A stretch of DNA of 64,000 nucleotides. Source: Glebionis coronaria (lineage: Eukaryota > Streptophyta > Magnoliopsida > Asterales > Asteraceae). The stretch covers positions 31,321,580 through 31,385,579 of the forward strand of contig CM046881.1 of assembly GCA_025667525.1 (NCBI GenBank), given 5' to 3'. Of the stretch, positions 1 through 11,846 are shown one piece after another. The first letter of the stretch is position 1; each line of letters opens with the position of its first letter. Under the pieces are notes generated by a model. It had not been told where the DNA came from. It worked only from the letters and a program-made list of their open reading frames with translations, and searched no databases. The position numbers and the translations under genes are program-made.

Positions 1-1412
1 ATTAGATGAATCACATGTGATTTTTTAATTATGTATTATCTGTTTTCATTTATGTAAACTATATAAAACAAATTGGCTTCTAAATTACATGTGATTTTGT
101 TTGAATCACATGTAATTCTGCTTGAATTGCATGTGATTATGTGATAATTACATATGATTTTGTTTGCATTACATGTGATTCAAGCATTCTGAAACCTTAA
201 CTTCTTCTAACAAACCCACTTTAGATGAATCACATGTGATTTTTTTAATCACATGTAATCTTGTTAATATATTAAATTGTGTGCTTGAATTACATGTAAT
301 TCAATGATAATTACATGTGATTTTGCTTGCATTGAATCACATGTAATTCGGCGATAATTACATGTGATTTTGCTTGCATTACATGTGATCCAAACATTTC
401 AAAACCTTAACTTCTTCTAACAAACCCACTTTAGATGAATCACATGTAATTTTGTTTGAATCACATGTAATTCTGTCAATATATAAAAATGTTTTGTTGT
501 CATTTATATAAAATATATAAAGTAACATGGCTTCTGAATTACATGTGATTTTGTTTTGATCACATGTAATTTTACTTGAATTACATGTGATTCTCTATGT
601 ATTTTTACATGTGATTCATGTAAAATATATAAAGGAAATTTGCTTTTGAATTAGTTATGAGTTTATTTTAATCACATGTAATTCTGCTTAAATTACATGT
701 GATTTAATGATAATTACATGTGATTGATCTGAATAACAAGTTACTTATATTAAATCCAAAATCATAATTTTCCACAAACCGTAGGTAATTTTTTCAAACA
801 CTTGTGATTTGTATCAAATGACATGATTTTTACCAAATCACATGTGATTTGTGATAAATTTTCTTTTTAATGATACATACTTCTATGTACTTTCGATGAT
901 TTTTTTTAATTTCCGCATTCACGGATCACATGTGATTTATTACTTTATAAAGCACACGTGAATTTGTAAAATCATTTACAATTTTATGATTTTTGAAATC
1001 ACACGTGATTTATATATTTTACATAAATAAAAACAGATAATACATGATTAAAAAAACACATGTGATTCATATAATGTGGGTTTGTTAGAAAAAGTTACGG
1101 TTTCAAAATGCTTGAATCACATATAAATTTATGAAATCACATGCGATATATGGAATCACACATGCATTTTAGAAATACAAGTCACAATTGATTTTACAAA
1201 TTATGTGTAATTTTTTTGACAAAAAATTCAACAAAAAGTCATCGAAACTATATGAAAAAGCTCGTGGCGTAACTTGTTACGTGTTTACGTTCGACTATGT
1301 AAATAGTTACACTAATAATTAATAATAAAAGTGATTTATTTATTCTGTAAAAAAAATTAATTTTTTAATTAAAAAATCACAAGTAATTTTTTCGAATCAC
1401 ATGTGATTCTTA
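1..1412. repeat. AATCACATGTGATT palindrome array with inverted-repeat layout
   Basis: Dozens of copies of the 14-bp perfect palindrome AATCACATGTGATT and one-base variants (such as ATTACATGTGATT) occur every 20-40 bp in A/T-rich DNA. A larger unit of about 210-220 bp beginning TAGATGAATCACATGT recurs at about 3, 222 and 432. An inverted relative lies near 1008-1130: the block TAACAAACCCACTTTAGATG at 209 and 419 reappears reverse-complemented around 1075-1090, and 1-70 is the inverted partner of about 1008-1078. The last clear motif is at about 1395-1410. No protein is encoded. Dense short palindromes in inverted halves resemble the subterminal region of a class II transposon, but no terminal repeat or target duplication was found, and the left side may lie outside the window. 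Confidence 0.8.
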
Positions 1413-2668
1413 TAGTCGAAAATCGCAATAATAAAAAATCGCCAAAAATATATCAAAGTGCCTATCTACTGAAAGATAAGAATTTTTTCGTCGCAATGGT
1501 GTATTTTTCGTAATCTGAAGATTTATCGTTTGAAAGATATGGTGTTTTTAAGAAAAAGATGAAAGATGAGTTTTTATTTTTTGATGAAAAAATGAATGGT
1601 TGAGATTGATTCATTTCTTCTTTTATTAGTTCATGTTTTATGTAGAACTCACCTCCTGTATCCTTATTATAAAATATCCGCCGCGGGTTCTGTTATGCCT
1701 TAATGCAAACGAAAATAATATCTTATATACAAAAGTAAATTAAATCTGGGCCCAAAAGCCACCATATATAAAGCAAGCCCATTCCTCGCGGTGCTAGGAA
1801 CGATGACGTAAGGTACCGAGAGTAATCATCTCGCCGGAAACACTATCAGGTAATTAACAATTCTAAATTTACTTTTTTATAATTTCATCATTTTGCCTTA
1901 ATTCAATATGTTCCATTTCTTTAAATGATTTATGCATTTGTTTGATGATTAAAATTTGTATCATGCTATTACTTTGTTGATTACTATCGTAAGTATTTGC
2001 AAAAAGTTGATAACTGACAACAGACTTGCATTACGCGGTGAGTCAACTAGGGTGGATCGTGGGATACCCATGATATGTGAACTAGGGTGGGTCGTGGGTT
2101 ACCCGTGATTTTTTTGGCGTAGCCTTAACTTTTGTAAAAACCCTAGTTTTTGGTACATGCACCTGATCTTTGTGATCTTGTTCAGGTTTCCTCAAATGCC
2201 CCTGGTAACTCTATGTCGTACTTATACATCACTCATTCGATAAGGTTTATATTTTCATTGTTTAGCGTATTGTAGATTGATCACCGACTTAAGTTGAAGC
2301 ATAAATATGCCTACCACAAAAGACGAGCAAAATAACCATATATTGATCACAGACATGTGAAATATGAGACATTGAACCATGTAAACAAGTCAATAATAGT
2401 AACCACTGGTTTAGCTCAGTTAACCACCAAGGTTCCATTAAGTGGTTTCTTATGGGAGATTCCCTTGAGGTCTTTCAAGACCTGACTGACTAGGCTTTTC
2501 CTCTCACGCGAAGCAGATAAGGAGTTTAACATAACTAGGCGAGGGTTCCAAGAACACATTTTTCCGCTTAGATTTCATTGCACGACTCGACCCACTAGCC
2601 ACTATCATTTGCCGTTCTATGAAAACAAACTATAATAGTATCCCCTACTTACAACATTTGGTCTATCA
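1413..2668. other. Non-coding stretch, mostly unexplained
   Basis: No supportable ORF. It contains the promoter-like segment listed separately and a local pair of related 30-bp phrases around 2040-2110 (CTAGGGTGG followed by TCGTGGG, twice). A stretch near 2405-2425 weakly resembles a tRNA A box, but no matching B box follows. Confidence 0.4.
1745..1849 (+). promoter_or_regulatory. Possible promoter and non-coding first exon
   Basis: A TGGGCCC element (1747-1753), typical of plant housekeeping promoters, lies just ahead of a TATA-like TATATAAA (1765-1772). A comparatively G/C-rich stretch follows and ends in CAG/GTAATT at 1849/1850, which reads as a 5' splice site. This is the usual arrangement of a TATA promoter plus 5'UTR exon. 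No downstream coding exon is recognised with confidence, so the gene served is unknown and the call is tentative. Confidence 0.3.
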
Positions 2669-3114
2669 CAGTGACGGAGCAAGGATTGTTTAGTCGGGTA
2701 CGCCAAAACAAAAACCTTAGAAAAAAGGTACCGACGATACAGAAAAAAAGGTCATACAATAAGAGTTTTTCATTTAACCGCACACGAAGCCTTTTAACGT
2801 CATTAAAATCATCTAAAACGCTATCTAAACTAAATATATATATGCGATATCGTTTACACAATTATCTGGCATTTGTTAAGCAGGTTTATCAGTTGAGAAT
2901 TTGACGATAGCACTTCGCTTCTCCGAATGTTTTCAGCAATTTAATAAGCCACACAACTTTCAATCTATTTGAGTGGGTTGAATATTTTGTTTTGAGGGGG
3001 GCAGTTGAAAATTTCTCTACAGAATACATATGCAAATACATCTGGACTACTATTATACTTAAAATAATTGGGTTGGCCTTGCTCCATCCAAATCTTAATG
3101 TTGCTCCGTCCCTG
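2669..3114. mobile_element. Non-autonomous hAT-type MITE
   Basis: The 446-bp segment begins CAGTGACGGAGCAA and ends with the reverse complement of CAGGGACGGAGCAA, 14-bp terminal inverted repeats with one mismatch. It is flanked by GTCTATCA (2661-2668) and GTCTAACA (3115-3122), an 8-bp target duplication with one mismatch. CAG...CTG termini plus an 8-bp duplication are the hAT signature. The two short ORFs inside (about 70 codons, opposite strands) resemble nothing known, so it is non-autonomous. Confidence 0.8.
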
Positions 3115-3122
3115 GTCTAACA

Positions 3123-4200
3123 TTGATTTGTCTAAAGTTGAATCACACTTCTAAATGATTATTGACTGTTTGAAAGATGGAATATACTTCAAAAGAATCT
3201 CCAAGTTTTGAAGATGTTACTTTTAAGACACAAGTTAAATTTCATTGTTCACTTTGTTTAAGAAATTGTACACTTTGTTTATTGCGTGACATCATGATGA
3301 CAATTTAGGATTATGGATTGTAAGATTATGATATTGTTATAGGAGGTTTTTTTAGAGTGCATGTATCTGTGAACTTAAGGGGTTAAATTTAGTATTATTT
3401 AACATTGTGATGCTAGATATTCCAGTGTTAATAATTTAGGGAGTAATTTGTTGTTATATAATGTTTGGGGATTAGAATTGCCGTTGAATATTGATTTGAG
3501 GTCTTGGTTGTAACCAAGTCAAATGAGGGGGTTAAGGTAAATATGTACAATTATAAGTGTTATATGTGGGCTTTAATATGCTAAAAGCTAATACATAAGT
3601 TTATATGTACAATTATAAGTGTTATATGTGGGCTTTAACATGCTAAAAGCTAATACATAAGTTTAGAGAGGGGAGGGATAGGGTTTGCAAGAGAGTTAAG
3701 AATGGCATTTTCGAACACGGCGGCCGCAGTGAGTAACTCAGGGTATAGATCCCATTTTGTTCGCATTATTCATTTAGATCTACTTTCTCTAATGTGTTAT
3801 TGATTTGTTTCTCATTCGATAAGTTCTTTGGTTTTGTTAATTACCATATATATATATACTTTGATTTGATTTCCAATCATAACTCTGTGATTTATTGAAA
3901 AGGTAGGACTATCAAATCTAACAAAAAAATATATGGTATGAATTATACGGCTAAAGAGTTTGTTTCTTAAAGGATTTATCAACGTGCAATACAATCACGT
4001 AAGTAATGGGGATTCCTTAGTAATAATGTCTCTTGCAGTTTTGAGGGTTTAGTTACGATTATGTGTGCAACAAATGTACCTTAGCTTATGTTCTAGATTG
4101 GTAAAAGACTAGTGTTAAGTTTAGCGTGGATAAAATGCATAAACGATTTTCAAAATATAATATATAGAGAGAAGTAACATCAATGTGGTTTAGCAAAAGT
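3123..4200. other. Non-coding interval with one possible small exon
   Basis: A/T-rich DNA with the 62-bp tandem duplication listed separately. At 3702 an ATG in a G/C-rich island reads MAFSNTAAA and meets GTGAGT at 3729, a good 5' splice site, so it could be a short first coding exon. No continuation exon is recognised before the CACTA insertion at 4508. Nothing else can be supported. Confidence 0.3.
3541..3664. repeat. 62-bp tandem duplication, two copies
   Basis: Two adjacent 62-bp copies, each starting ATATGTACAATTATAAGTG and ending ATACATAAGTTT, differ at one visible position (TTTAATATG versus TTTAACATG). The near identity implies a recent local duplication. Confidence 0.9.
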
Positions 4201-4349
4201 GTGAATTACATCCTTCGTTCTATTTGACGTAAATTACATCCAACGGTTACATAACTGTTACATCCAACCATTATATAAGTGGTGCACCATACCTCTCTTA
4301 GACTGTTGGATGTAATTTGCGGCAAGTATCGACGAGGGATGTAATTCAC
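4201..4349. repeat. Foldback (inverted repeat) sequence
   Basis: GTGAATTACATCC at 4201-4213 is mirrored by GGATGTAATTCAC at 4337-4349, and inside these AAATTACATCCAAC pairs with GTTGGATGTAATTT. Arms of about 47 bp enclose a loop of about 55 bp. Weaker pairing continues outward (GAGAGAAGT near 4170 against ACTTCTCT near 4385). It looks like a MITE or foldback relic in host DNA just left of the CACTA insertion. No target duplication was identified. Confidence 0.65.
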
Positions 4350-4539
4350 ATTTTTTGAAAACGATAGAGGTATGGTTTTTGCACTTCTCTTTAATGTATA
4401 ATGCAAGCATGTTTTGAAATAAAAGGCGAGCGGTAGCCGGGAGCAGCTCACCGCTCTTTTGTCAATGGTTCTTAAACCAGCATTGGAAAAGCTAGCTTTC
4501 CTAATATCACTACAATATTCGACCCCTTCCCTGGCCAAA

Positions 4540-5140
4540 TTCATGAGGTTTCCCTGGCGACATGTCGCCAAGGAAAGTGAATCCCTGGCGACATGTTGCC
4601 AGGGAAACGTCGCCAACGAAGGCTGGTGCGGGATTGTTTTCCTGGCGACTATTTTTGGTTTCCCTGGCGACTAAGTGGGCCCCGCAACTCTTTGGTTCAA
4701 AAATTGGGGCCACGCTGGATTTGGTGCGGGATAGTTTCCCTGGCGACATATGTCGCCAGGGAAAAGTTGGCTGATTAACAAACTTAAGTAAAAATGATTA
4801 TTAAACCTCACTTTTCCCTGGCGACATGTCGCCAGGGAAAGTATTCGTAGCGTTAACAAGTCAATGCCTGGCGTTGACAAGTCAACGTTGTGCTTGAGTT
4901 TTCCTGGCGACATGTCGCCAGGGAAACTATTCGTAGCGTTGACAAGTCAATGCCTGGCGTTGACAAGTCAACGTTGTGCTAGAGTTTCCCTGGCGACATG
5001 TCGCCAGGGAAACTTGGCTGACTTTTTAGAAAGTCAAGCGAGCCCCAGTTTCCCTGGCGACATGTCGCCAGGGAAACTCTGATGACTTTTCTGAAAGTCA
5101 AGCGGGTGTATGGTTTCCCTGGCGACATGTCGCCAGGGAA
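4540..5140. repeat. Left subterminal palindrome cluster of the CACTA element
   Basis: About nine copies of CCTGGCGACATGTCGCCAGG, usually inside TTTCC...GGAAA, occur at about 4549, 4584, 4735, 4812, 4899, 4985, 5050 and 5113, with half sites near 4640-4675. Spacers include a duplicated CGTTGACAAGTCAACGTTGT phrase (4870-4980). Subterminal repeats bind TNPA-type transposase in En/Spm, and this is the presumed role here. Short ORFs reading PGKL or FPWRHVAR on both strands are only translations of the palindrome. Confidence 0.9.
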
Positions 5141-5456
5141 AGTTTGACATTTTCTTTTAGCAGCCTGCACAGCAGGCTATTTCCAGATTTTTTCCGGAAT
5201 TTTTCCAGAAAAAATCTACCAAAACCTGGGAATAAAAATACAAAACCTGAAGATACAAATACTAAAAATCTACCACGAATCTAGTACCAAAACACAATAA
5301 CATGTAACCTCTCGATCAATACAAATACATATGTCACAACTTGAGTACAAAGTTCCTAGTTACACTTATTAAACTTGCAATTTGGGGTTTACAATTCTTA
5401 AACTTGCATGCTAAGGTAGGAAAAACAAGACAAGCATACTAACCATTATTGCCATT
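5141..5456. other. CACTA spacer between left subterminal repeats and Transposase_24 gene
   Basis: Non-coding, A/T-rich. It begins with an inverted pair (GCAGCCTGCACAGCAGGC, then TTTCCAGA/TTTCCGG repeats). It probably holds the 3'UTR and terminator of the minus-strand Transposase_24 gene, but no specific signal can be shown. Confidence 0.4.
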
Positions 5457-6654
5457 CTACCCGTCGACATTATCATTACCACTCCCGCCACTCCCACCGG
5501 CGCCACTACCGTTGCCTCCCGTGCCACTCTCGCCGGCGCCACTACCGCTGCCTCCCGTGCCACTACCGCTAGCACCACCCGATAGAAATGTTGAGAATGC
5601 ATCCGCAAACCTATAGTCACTTCTCATAAAGTCAAACACTAGAGCCGCTTATTCCAATCGTGGGTCGATGGCAGGAGGAGGAGGAATATAGTGAGCAGTC
5701 CTTCTCGGCACTATCTGGCCGACACCGGGCATGTGGCCTCGCTGCTTTCCAGCTCGGCAGATACGGTTGATCTCGTCGTCTGTATGTTTGCCTTCAGCCT
5801 TCATCGCAAGCATCCTTTCCTAATGAAGTGACAAAAACAAACGACAGTTAGTATATTATTTATTAGTCGGGTTGGTACATTATTTATCGGTAGGGAATAG
5901 TAAAAAACCAAGGCATATCCAAAAAAAATTAATTAATTAATTAATTTAAAAAAATACTTACATACATAACGCGGTCCGCATCGCAAGGAAAATTCCCATC
6001 CTTGTCGGTGTGTGCAATGAAGAAGTGATCAATGACAGTCGGGGGTGGCACATCAGCTTCAATTGCAGCTTGCGTCTGTATATACATAGACACGCATATA
6101 TAGAATGAAGCAAATTCAAAACAAAAAATCACAACACACCAAAACATATAATCAAAGACATATATGTATGTAAATTAATTATAGAATTTCTCACCACTTC
6201 GTCTCGAAGGCGTGCCAACGATCGGGATCCCTGCCGACTCGGCGTCTTCTGCTTAGACCGGTTCTGGGAGTTCATCAGGCATCTTTTCTCATAATCCGGA
6301 TTACTCCAAAGTGCGATCTGTTTTTCCTAGTCCTCGGAAGTAATTTCTCTTGGACGCTCGCTGCGGACTCTGCCGATATCTACCATGCCGGTATCGATGT
6401 CTCGGACCCAATGCTTTGTCTTGAGCGTATTTTTTCGAGAATTGTAACTCTTTGTAAGCATTTGATTGATGCCGCCACGTATACCCTTCCATCTATCATG
6501 ATCACTCTTGTGTGGCGTCAAATTAAAATTATCCTGCATTCATATACAACAAATAAAACAAACACAGAGTTAGAGTTAGAGATATAATTTATACATTATT
6601 TTGTTTATTTATTTAATGGCTTATATATTTATTTAATTTTTTATAAAAAAAACA

Positions 6655-6965
6655 ACTTATCCTGATAAGCATAAGCTTTTTGAAAACAGCTTGTTCTGAT
6701 AAGCTTATCAGGACAAGCTGTTTGAAAACAGCTTATCCTGATAAGCTTATCAGGACAAGCTGTTTGAAAACAGCTTATCCTGATAAGCATATCAGAACAA
6801 GCTGTTTGAAAACAGCTTATCCTGATAAGCATATCAGAACAAGCTGTTTTCACACAGCTTGTTCTGATAAGCTTATCAAGATAAGTTGTATTCAAACAGC
6901 TTGTTCTGATAAGTTTATCAGGATAAGCTGTTTGAAAACAGCTTATCCGAAAAAGCTTATTACAT
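6655..6965. repeat. 42-bp palindrome array, copy 1 (in transposase intron)
   Basis: About seven tandem units of a 42-bp sequence built from AACAGCTTATCCTGATAAGC and its reverse complement, so each unit is itself almost a perfect palindrome. Reading frames on both strands give a 14-residue repeat (DKLIRTSCLKTAYP), which is an artefact. The same unit forms a second array at 12004-12560. It sits in the intron of the Transposase_24 gene. Confidence 0.9.
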
Positions 6966-7192
6966 TATTCTCATCAAATATATATTTATTTAAATTTTTT
7001 TATATTTATTCAAATTTTTTTATATATATTTAAAAAAAATATATGATATAAATAAATAAGATACAATTTGTACATTTATTTAAATTTGTTATTTATTTAT
7101 ATGATATAAATAAATAAACAAATTTATTTAAATATATACACCATTAAATAAATAAACACAATAATGTTATGAACATAAAAATGATAACTCAC
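6966..7192. other. A/T-rich intron remainder
   Basis: TATTTATTTAAAT-type low-complexity sequence up to the 5' splice site (GTGAGT on the minus strand at 7191-7186) of the Transposase_24 intron. Nothing else seen. Confidence 0.5.
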
Positions 7193-7840
7193 CTCTATGT
7201 TCGCCCAAACCAACGTCGTGATCTCACAGGGACATCATTCCAACTTGGGTAGTACAGTGGCACGAGCCTCCTGATACAATCCCCGATGTAATTAGATAAA
7301 TGCTGAGCATGCGTGCCGCGAGACCGGAAAGATTTTTCTTCAAAATCTATCGGGACAGGGTCATGCTCACCAACTTCCTCCAACAAATCGATACATCGGG
7401 TAATGCCCCGAGTCTTTCTACCGGCCTCTCTGCCGCCCAAATTTTCTTTTCTTTTGCCTTTGCCTGCAAAAATCAAGTGAGTGACAAAGTCATAAAAATT
7501 CAAGGCAAGCAACATATATATGCACCAAATTTTGATTGTGTTACAATAATCCAAATATTCTTACCTTTATTTATAAATAAGGCAAAACAACCGCTGCGGA
7601 TGTTTGGTGTAGGAGGTTCATCCTCACCACCACCGTCACCACCGTGTGATCCTGCAACATCTGCTGATATCTGTACAAGTACAATTAGCATAACATAGAC
7701 AAATTCATGAACAAAATAATATAAGCATGCACAAATCCAAATACAACACATCCAAATAAATATACACATTTAAACAATCCACAACAATTAGATTCATTCA
7801 TTCAAACAAATAAGTGTCTTTTGCAAGTTACAACTAAAGG

Positions 7841-10800
7841 TCAATCTTCTTCTTCACTGGAATAAACTATGTCTTCACCATCATCATCATTCACACGTTC
7901 TTCATCACTTAAATCATGAGGGACGTCTTCATCATCAGTAATACCATCGTCTTCGTCATCAACATCAATGATATTTGGCGGTGCATCAACCTCCGTTTTG
8001 TGGCCATCTATATTCAAGGTCACATCACCCAAGTCATTCAAATCAGTGGAAATTGGTAGATCAGATGAGTTGTCGAAATGTATAATATCAGGAACGGCAT
8101 CTGACACTATGACGCCCCCGTTGGAAAACTTTTTATGATTAACATGTTCAACGACCTTCCAGTTGGGTTTGTTCTTATCTTCAATGTAGAAGACTTGTTT
8201 GACTTGTGTTGCGAGAATGTATTGATCATCTTTACAAAACTCAGCTCTTGTGTCGGTGAGTTGAGTCATGTTGTTTCTATAGATAAGACGTTGTTTACGT
8301 AATGTGAGGCGAGTGTCGAACCACTTAACTTTGAACAACACAACACTGAACGACAAATAATGAAACACGAGGATTTGTTGAAGCTGACCATAAGCCATTG
8401 TGTTCTCAGGGCCAGGCGCACAAATGCCGCTGTTTTGAGTTGTACGACGTTCATCGCGACTGTGCACGACATACCTCACACCGTCGACTATGCAAGAGTT
8501 TAGTGAGATTGGATGCGGTGATGGTCCACAAGCCAAAGCGAATAACTCGCTGGTTTGGATAACCTCTGGGTCTTTGTCATTGTCTACGTGACGTTGACGG
8601 ATCTATGAGGAATAAAGGATTAGGTACAGAAAACTATTTATAATAATATTATTTTTTTACAGGTAAGTACACAAGATAAGTCTAAGTTTACCATTTTCCC
8701 AAACCACGCGGAGAATTCTTTTTTCATGTCTTTGTCAGGATATAATCTGAAAAACGTTCATGGTATTAGAATAAGTCGCTATTGTTAAGAAAAAGAAGTT
8801 TCAAAATAAAATAAAAAACGCGTACCTCTTGAACTCGGAAATATACTTGTCGATTTCAGGACTGTTGTTTAGTACATACCATTCCACTTTCTTGAACTCT
8901 TGATAAGGGAACGGAATATACGACTTTTTCCCAAGCGGGTTACATATCGATCGGAACACCTGAAACTGACACGTTGGGGGAGGGGGGTCCACATTACGGT
9001 CGAGACGATTAAATTTAGTGGTAACATCATCCCGAAAATACTTAGAACAGAAAGTCAATGCTTCTTGTGCAACATAACCCTCCGCAATCGAACCTTCTGG
9101 CTTAGCTTTATTTCGTACATAACCTTTTAGCTCTTTCATGTATTTTTCAAATGGATACATCCACCGGGGGCGGATAGGCCCGCCTTCAATGGCCTCATCA
9201 GGTAAATGGATAACCAAGTGAACCATAATGTCAAAGAAATCAGGAGGATATATGAGCTCAAGATCGCACAAAATATCAACCACCTTTTTTACAGTAGTCA
9301 ACATGTCATCCACCATTAAAGTTGCAGAGCAGAGTTGCTTAAACAAGTTACATAGGTCGATCAGTGGTCTTGCAATCTCAGCAGGCAAGTATTCCTGAAG
9401 TGTGAAAGGAAGTAAACGTTGCATCATTATATGACAGTCATGAGACTTCATGCCCGTTATATTGGTATCGTTATCGGTCACTTTGTGCTTGAAGTTGGAT
9501 CCGAACCCATCTGGTAGTTTAACACTTTTGATGTACTAACAAAACTTTTTCCTGTTCTCTAGTGTGAAGGAATACGAAGCCTGAGGCTTCTTGCACTTCC
9601 CGTTTTTACTTTGGGTGAGCCACAAGGTTTTTCGAATGCCCAACTTTTCCAAGTATTGTCTTGCCTTGATAGTATCTTTAGATTTGTCATTCATCAACAA
9701 AGTGTTCAGGATGGCCTCCAACACATTTTTTTCGATATGCATGATGTTTAAATTGTGTCTTAGTGAAAGAAAAGGCCAATACTCAAGCTCGTAAAAAATA
9801 GACCGTTTAAACCAGTTAGGCTCAACACGAAAATTGCATGTTATCTTCACACCCCAAAAATTCTTATGTTTACCGGGCAGTCGATTTGGCAGTGAAGCGT
9901 GTTGATCGTTAATCCGGTCCATGGTAAATGTTCTAGGACGGGGCTGGTGTTCGGGTTTACCATTGAATAAACGTGAAGTCCTGGATTTATGGCGGGGCGG
10001 TAAGAATCTTCTGTGGCCAACATAAACTATTTTGCTTGCCACATGAAGAGATGGAGTGTCGTCATTACATGTAGGGCAAGCCTTGTAACCTTGCCCACTA
10101 TACCCAGACAAACTACTTCGAGCCGGAAAATCATTGATGGTCCATAAAAGCATCGCTCTCATGGTGAATGTCTCGCCTGTAGCTTGGTCTATAGTACTGA
10201 CACCATCCCATAAAAGTTTTAGATCATCAATTAAAGGTCTCAAGTAAACATCAATGTCCTTGCCCGGGGATTTAGGGCCAGGAATTAACAGCGTCAGCAT
10301 TAAAGAACTCTCTTTCATACACAAACACGGAGGCAGGTTGTATGTTGTCAATATCACCGGCCACATGCTGTAAGTCTGACTAAGGTTGCCGAATGGATTG
10401 AAACCATCAGCAGCCAACCCTAATCGAACATTTCTTGGTTTTGCTGCAAAATCACCATACTTGGCATCAAATTTCTTCCAAGCCGCACCATCACACGGGT
10501 GTTGCATCTTACCGGGCTCCGTACACTTTCCAGTAGCATGCCAAATCATATTCTTTGCACTTTTACTAGACTTGTACAAACGTTGTAGTCTAGGAATGGT
10601 CGGAAAGTAACGCAGCACCTTCTTAGGAACTTTCTTCCCCGGCGTGTTAGTGTCTTTCCATCTACTTGTATTACACACCGGACAGAAATCCAAATCGACG
10701 TATCCTTCCCGAAATAAGCAACAATCGTGTTCACAAGCATGTATCGAATCGTACCCTAACCCGATCATTTTAAATGTCTTCTTTATTGCATAGTATGACG

Positions 10801-11350
10801 GTGGGAGCTTGAATCCTCTGCTTGGGGGAAAGATAGTTTGCATCCACTCTAGAATATCATTGAATATGGTATCGGTGATTTTACCTTTGGCCTTATAATG
10901 TGTAAACTTTTCCATAAAGTCTAATCGAGTCTCTTCTACACAACCAGGGTACATCGACTCATTGGCACTGCGATATAACTCTTCAAACTCGTTAGCTTGA
11001 GTCCGTCTGTTACTTGAGTTGGGAGGAGGTGGAGGAGGAATATAGTCCGGAGGCATATAGGTAAGATCATCAAGTAACGATGTCATGTCACTAATCAAAG
11101 GTTATCTTGTGTTATCTATTATTGGCAGTGGTGGCGGTGGTGGTGGTGGAGGTGTAGGTGTAGGAGGAGCCGGTTCACCATGGTGTACCCATGTTGTATA
11201 ACTGTTGTCAAACCCGGACTTCATAACGTGGTTCGAAAGAAGGTCAATGTGTACCAGGAGTCTTGTTCGACAACGCTTGCATTGACATGGTATCTCATTT
11301 AAACGATTCACAAACTTCCTGGAATGCATGACAAAACTGGTAAGACCCAA
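7841..11350 (-). pseudogene. TNP2-type CACTA transposase (Transposase_21), two in-frame stops
   Basis: The main DDE transposase of the element. Read from 11350 down: a Transpos_assoc segment (IPCQCKRC, SNHVMKSGFDNSYTTW, HHGEPAP), a proline run, the TNP2 core with Cys pairs (CEHDCCLFREG, FCPVCNTSRW), LAADGFNPFG (first acidic residue), WTINDFPA (second) and HNLNIMHIEKNVLEAIL (Glu). DUF4218 follows at 9481-8835 and, after an intron, DUF4216 (YGQLQQILVFHY, KVKWFD, ATQVKQVFYIED) with an acidic C-terminus ending at 7841. Exons near 8754-8697 and 8605 downward join them. TAA at 11102-11104 and TAG at 9536-9538 break a frame that otherwise stays constant across 11350-8801, so these are point changes, not shifts. 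Catalytic residues remain visible. Confidence 0.88.
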
Positions 11351-11648
11351 TATAAATTATGGCTGATGACGCTCTAACCGTGTCCAACTCTTATCAATGA
11401 GTACCATAACTGTGTTTTAACGATACATTTAGTTATTATATGCAACTTAATTAACACAAGAAATTTTAAAAAATAATTATTATATATTTCATAAATAATA
11501 ATATGTATTATATCAAATTATAAAATATATAATTATTATTTATAAAGTATATAATTAAATAATAATATTTATTAAAAGATATAATTATCAAGTATAGAAA
11601 ATAGTATGTTCACCTAGTGTAATTATGGAAGGCAATCCTAACCCACCC
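11351..11648. other. Probable 5' flank of TNP2 gene
   Basis: A/T-rich sequence between the first TNP2 ATG and the foldback at 11649. TATA-like runs (TATAAATTAT near 11350, many ATAATTATTAT) are too common here to name one promoter. No ORF. Confidence 0.35.
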
Positions 11649-11846
11649 TTTGAATGTTTCGTCTCATATATGAATGCGTATAACCGATTTACTATTTGAG
11701 AAAATTTCGGCAGCATTTCCCCTCAACTCCTCAAATATGTGTTTAAAGACATATTCGTAGGAGTAAAGGAGAAACACTGTCGAAATCATCTCAAATACTA
11801 AATCGGTTATACGCATTCATATCCTAAATGAGACAAAACATTCAAA
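11649..11846. repeat. 198-bp foldback upstream of TNP2
   Basis: TTTGAATGTTTCGTCTCAT starting at 11649 is the inverse of the sequence ending at 11846, and ATGAATGCGTATAACCGATT pairs with AATCGGTTATACGCATTCAT. Arms of about 95 bp, imperfect, meet around ATATGTGTTTAAAGACATAT near 11745. A second short hairpin (CCGAAGTTAATT / AATTAACTTCGG) follows at about 11871-11902. Position just upstream of the transposase gene suggests a leader or promoter structure. Confidence 0.85.

Larger units (their letters stand above)
5457..7675 (-). pseudogene. Transposase_24 (Ptta/En-Spm, TNPA-like) gene of the CACTA element, broken
   Basis: The second CACTA protein family, thought to bind subterminal repeats. Exons read 7675 to 5457. 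A Gly-rich exon is at about 7675-7564. An exon at about 7466-7193 carries the N-terminal GKGKRK...RKTRG region and the IGDCIRRLVPLYYPSW segment. The DRWKG region starts at about 6535. The diagnostic segment NPDYEKRCLMNSQNRSKQK then GSRSLARLRDEV lies at about 6305-6195. A further exon is at 6077-5963 (HTDKDGNFPCDADRVMY), and the last holds MKAEGKHTDDEINRICRAGK and a Ser/Gly tail. Two stops interrupt the frame: TAG at 6327-6329, between ITSED and EKQIALW, and TAA at 5649-5651 after DPRLE. The intron 6536-7192 contains a 42-bp palindrome array. Non-functional as it stands. Confidence 0.8.

Noticed and set aside
2400..2560. tRNA or SINE suggested by GGTTTAGCTCAGTTAACC
   Set aside because: No B box at the right distance and no cloverleaf stems.
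4206..5170. Several short ORFs on both strands with PGKL, FPGDMSPG or PWRHVAR repeats
   Set aside because: They are translations of the CACTA subterminal palindrome, which is open in several frames. No independent support.
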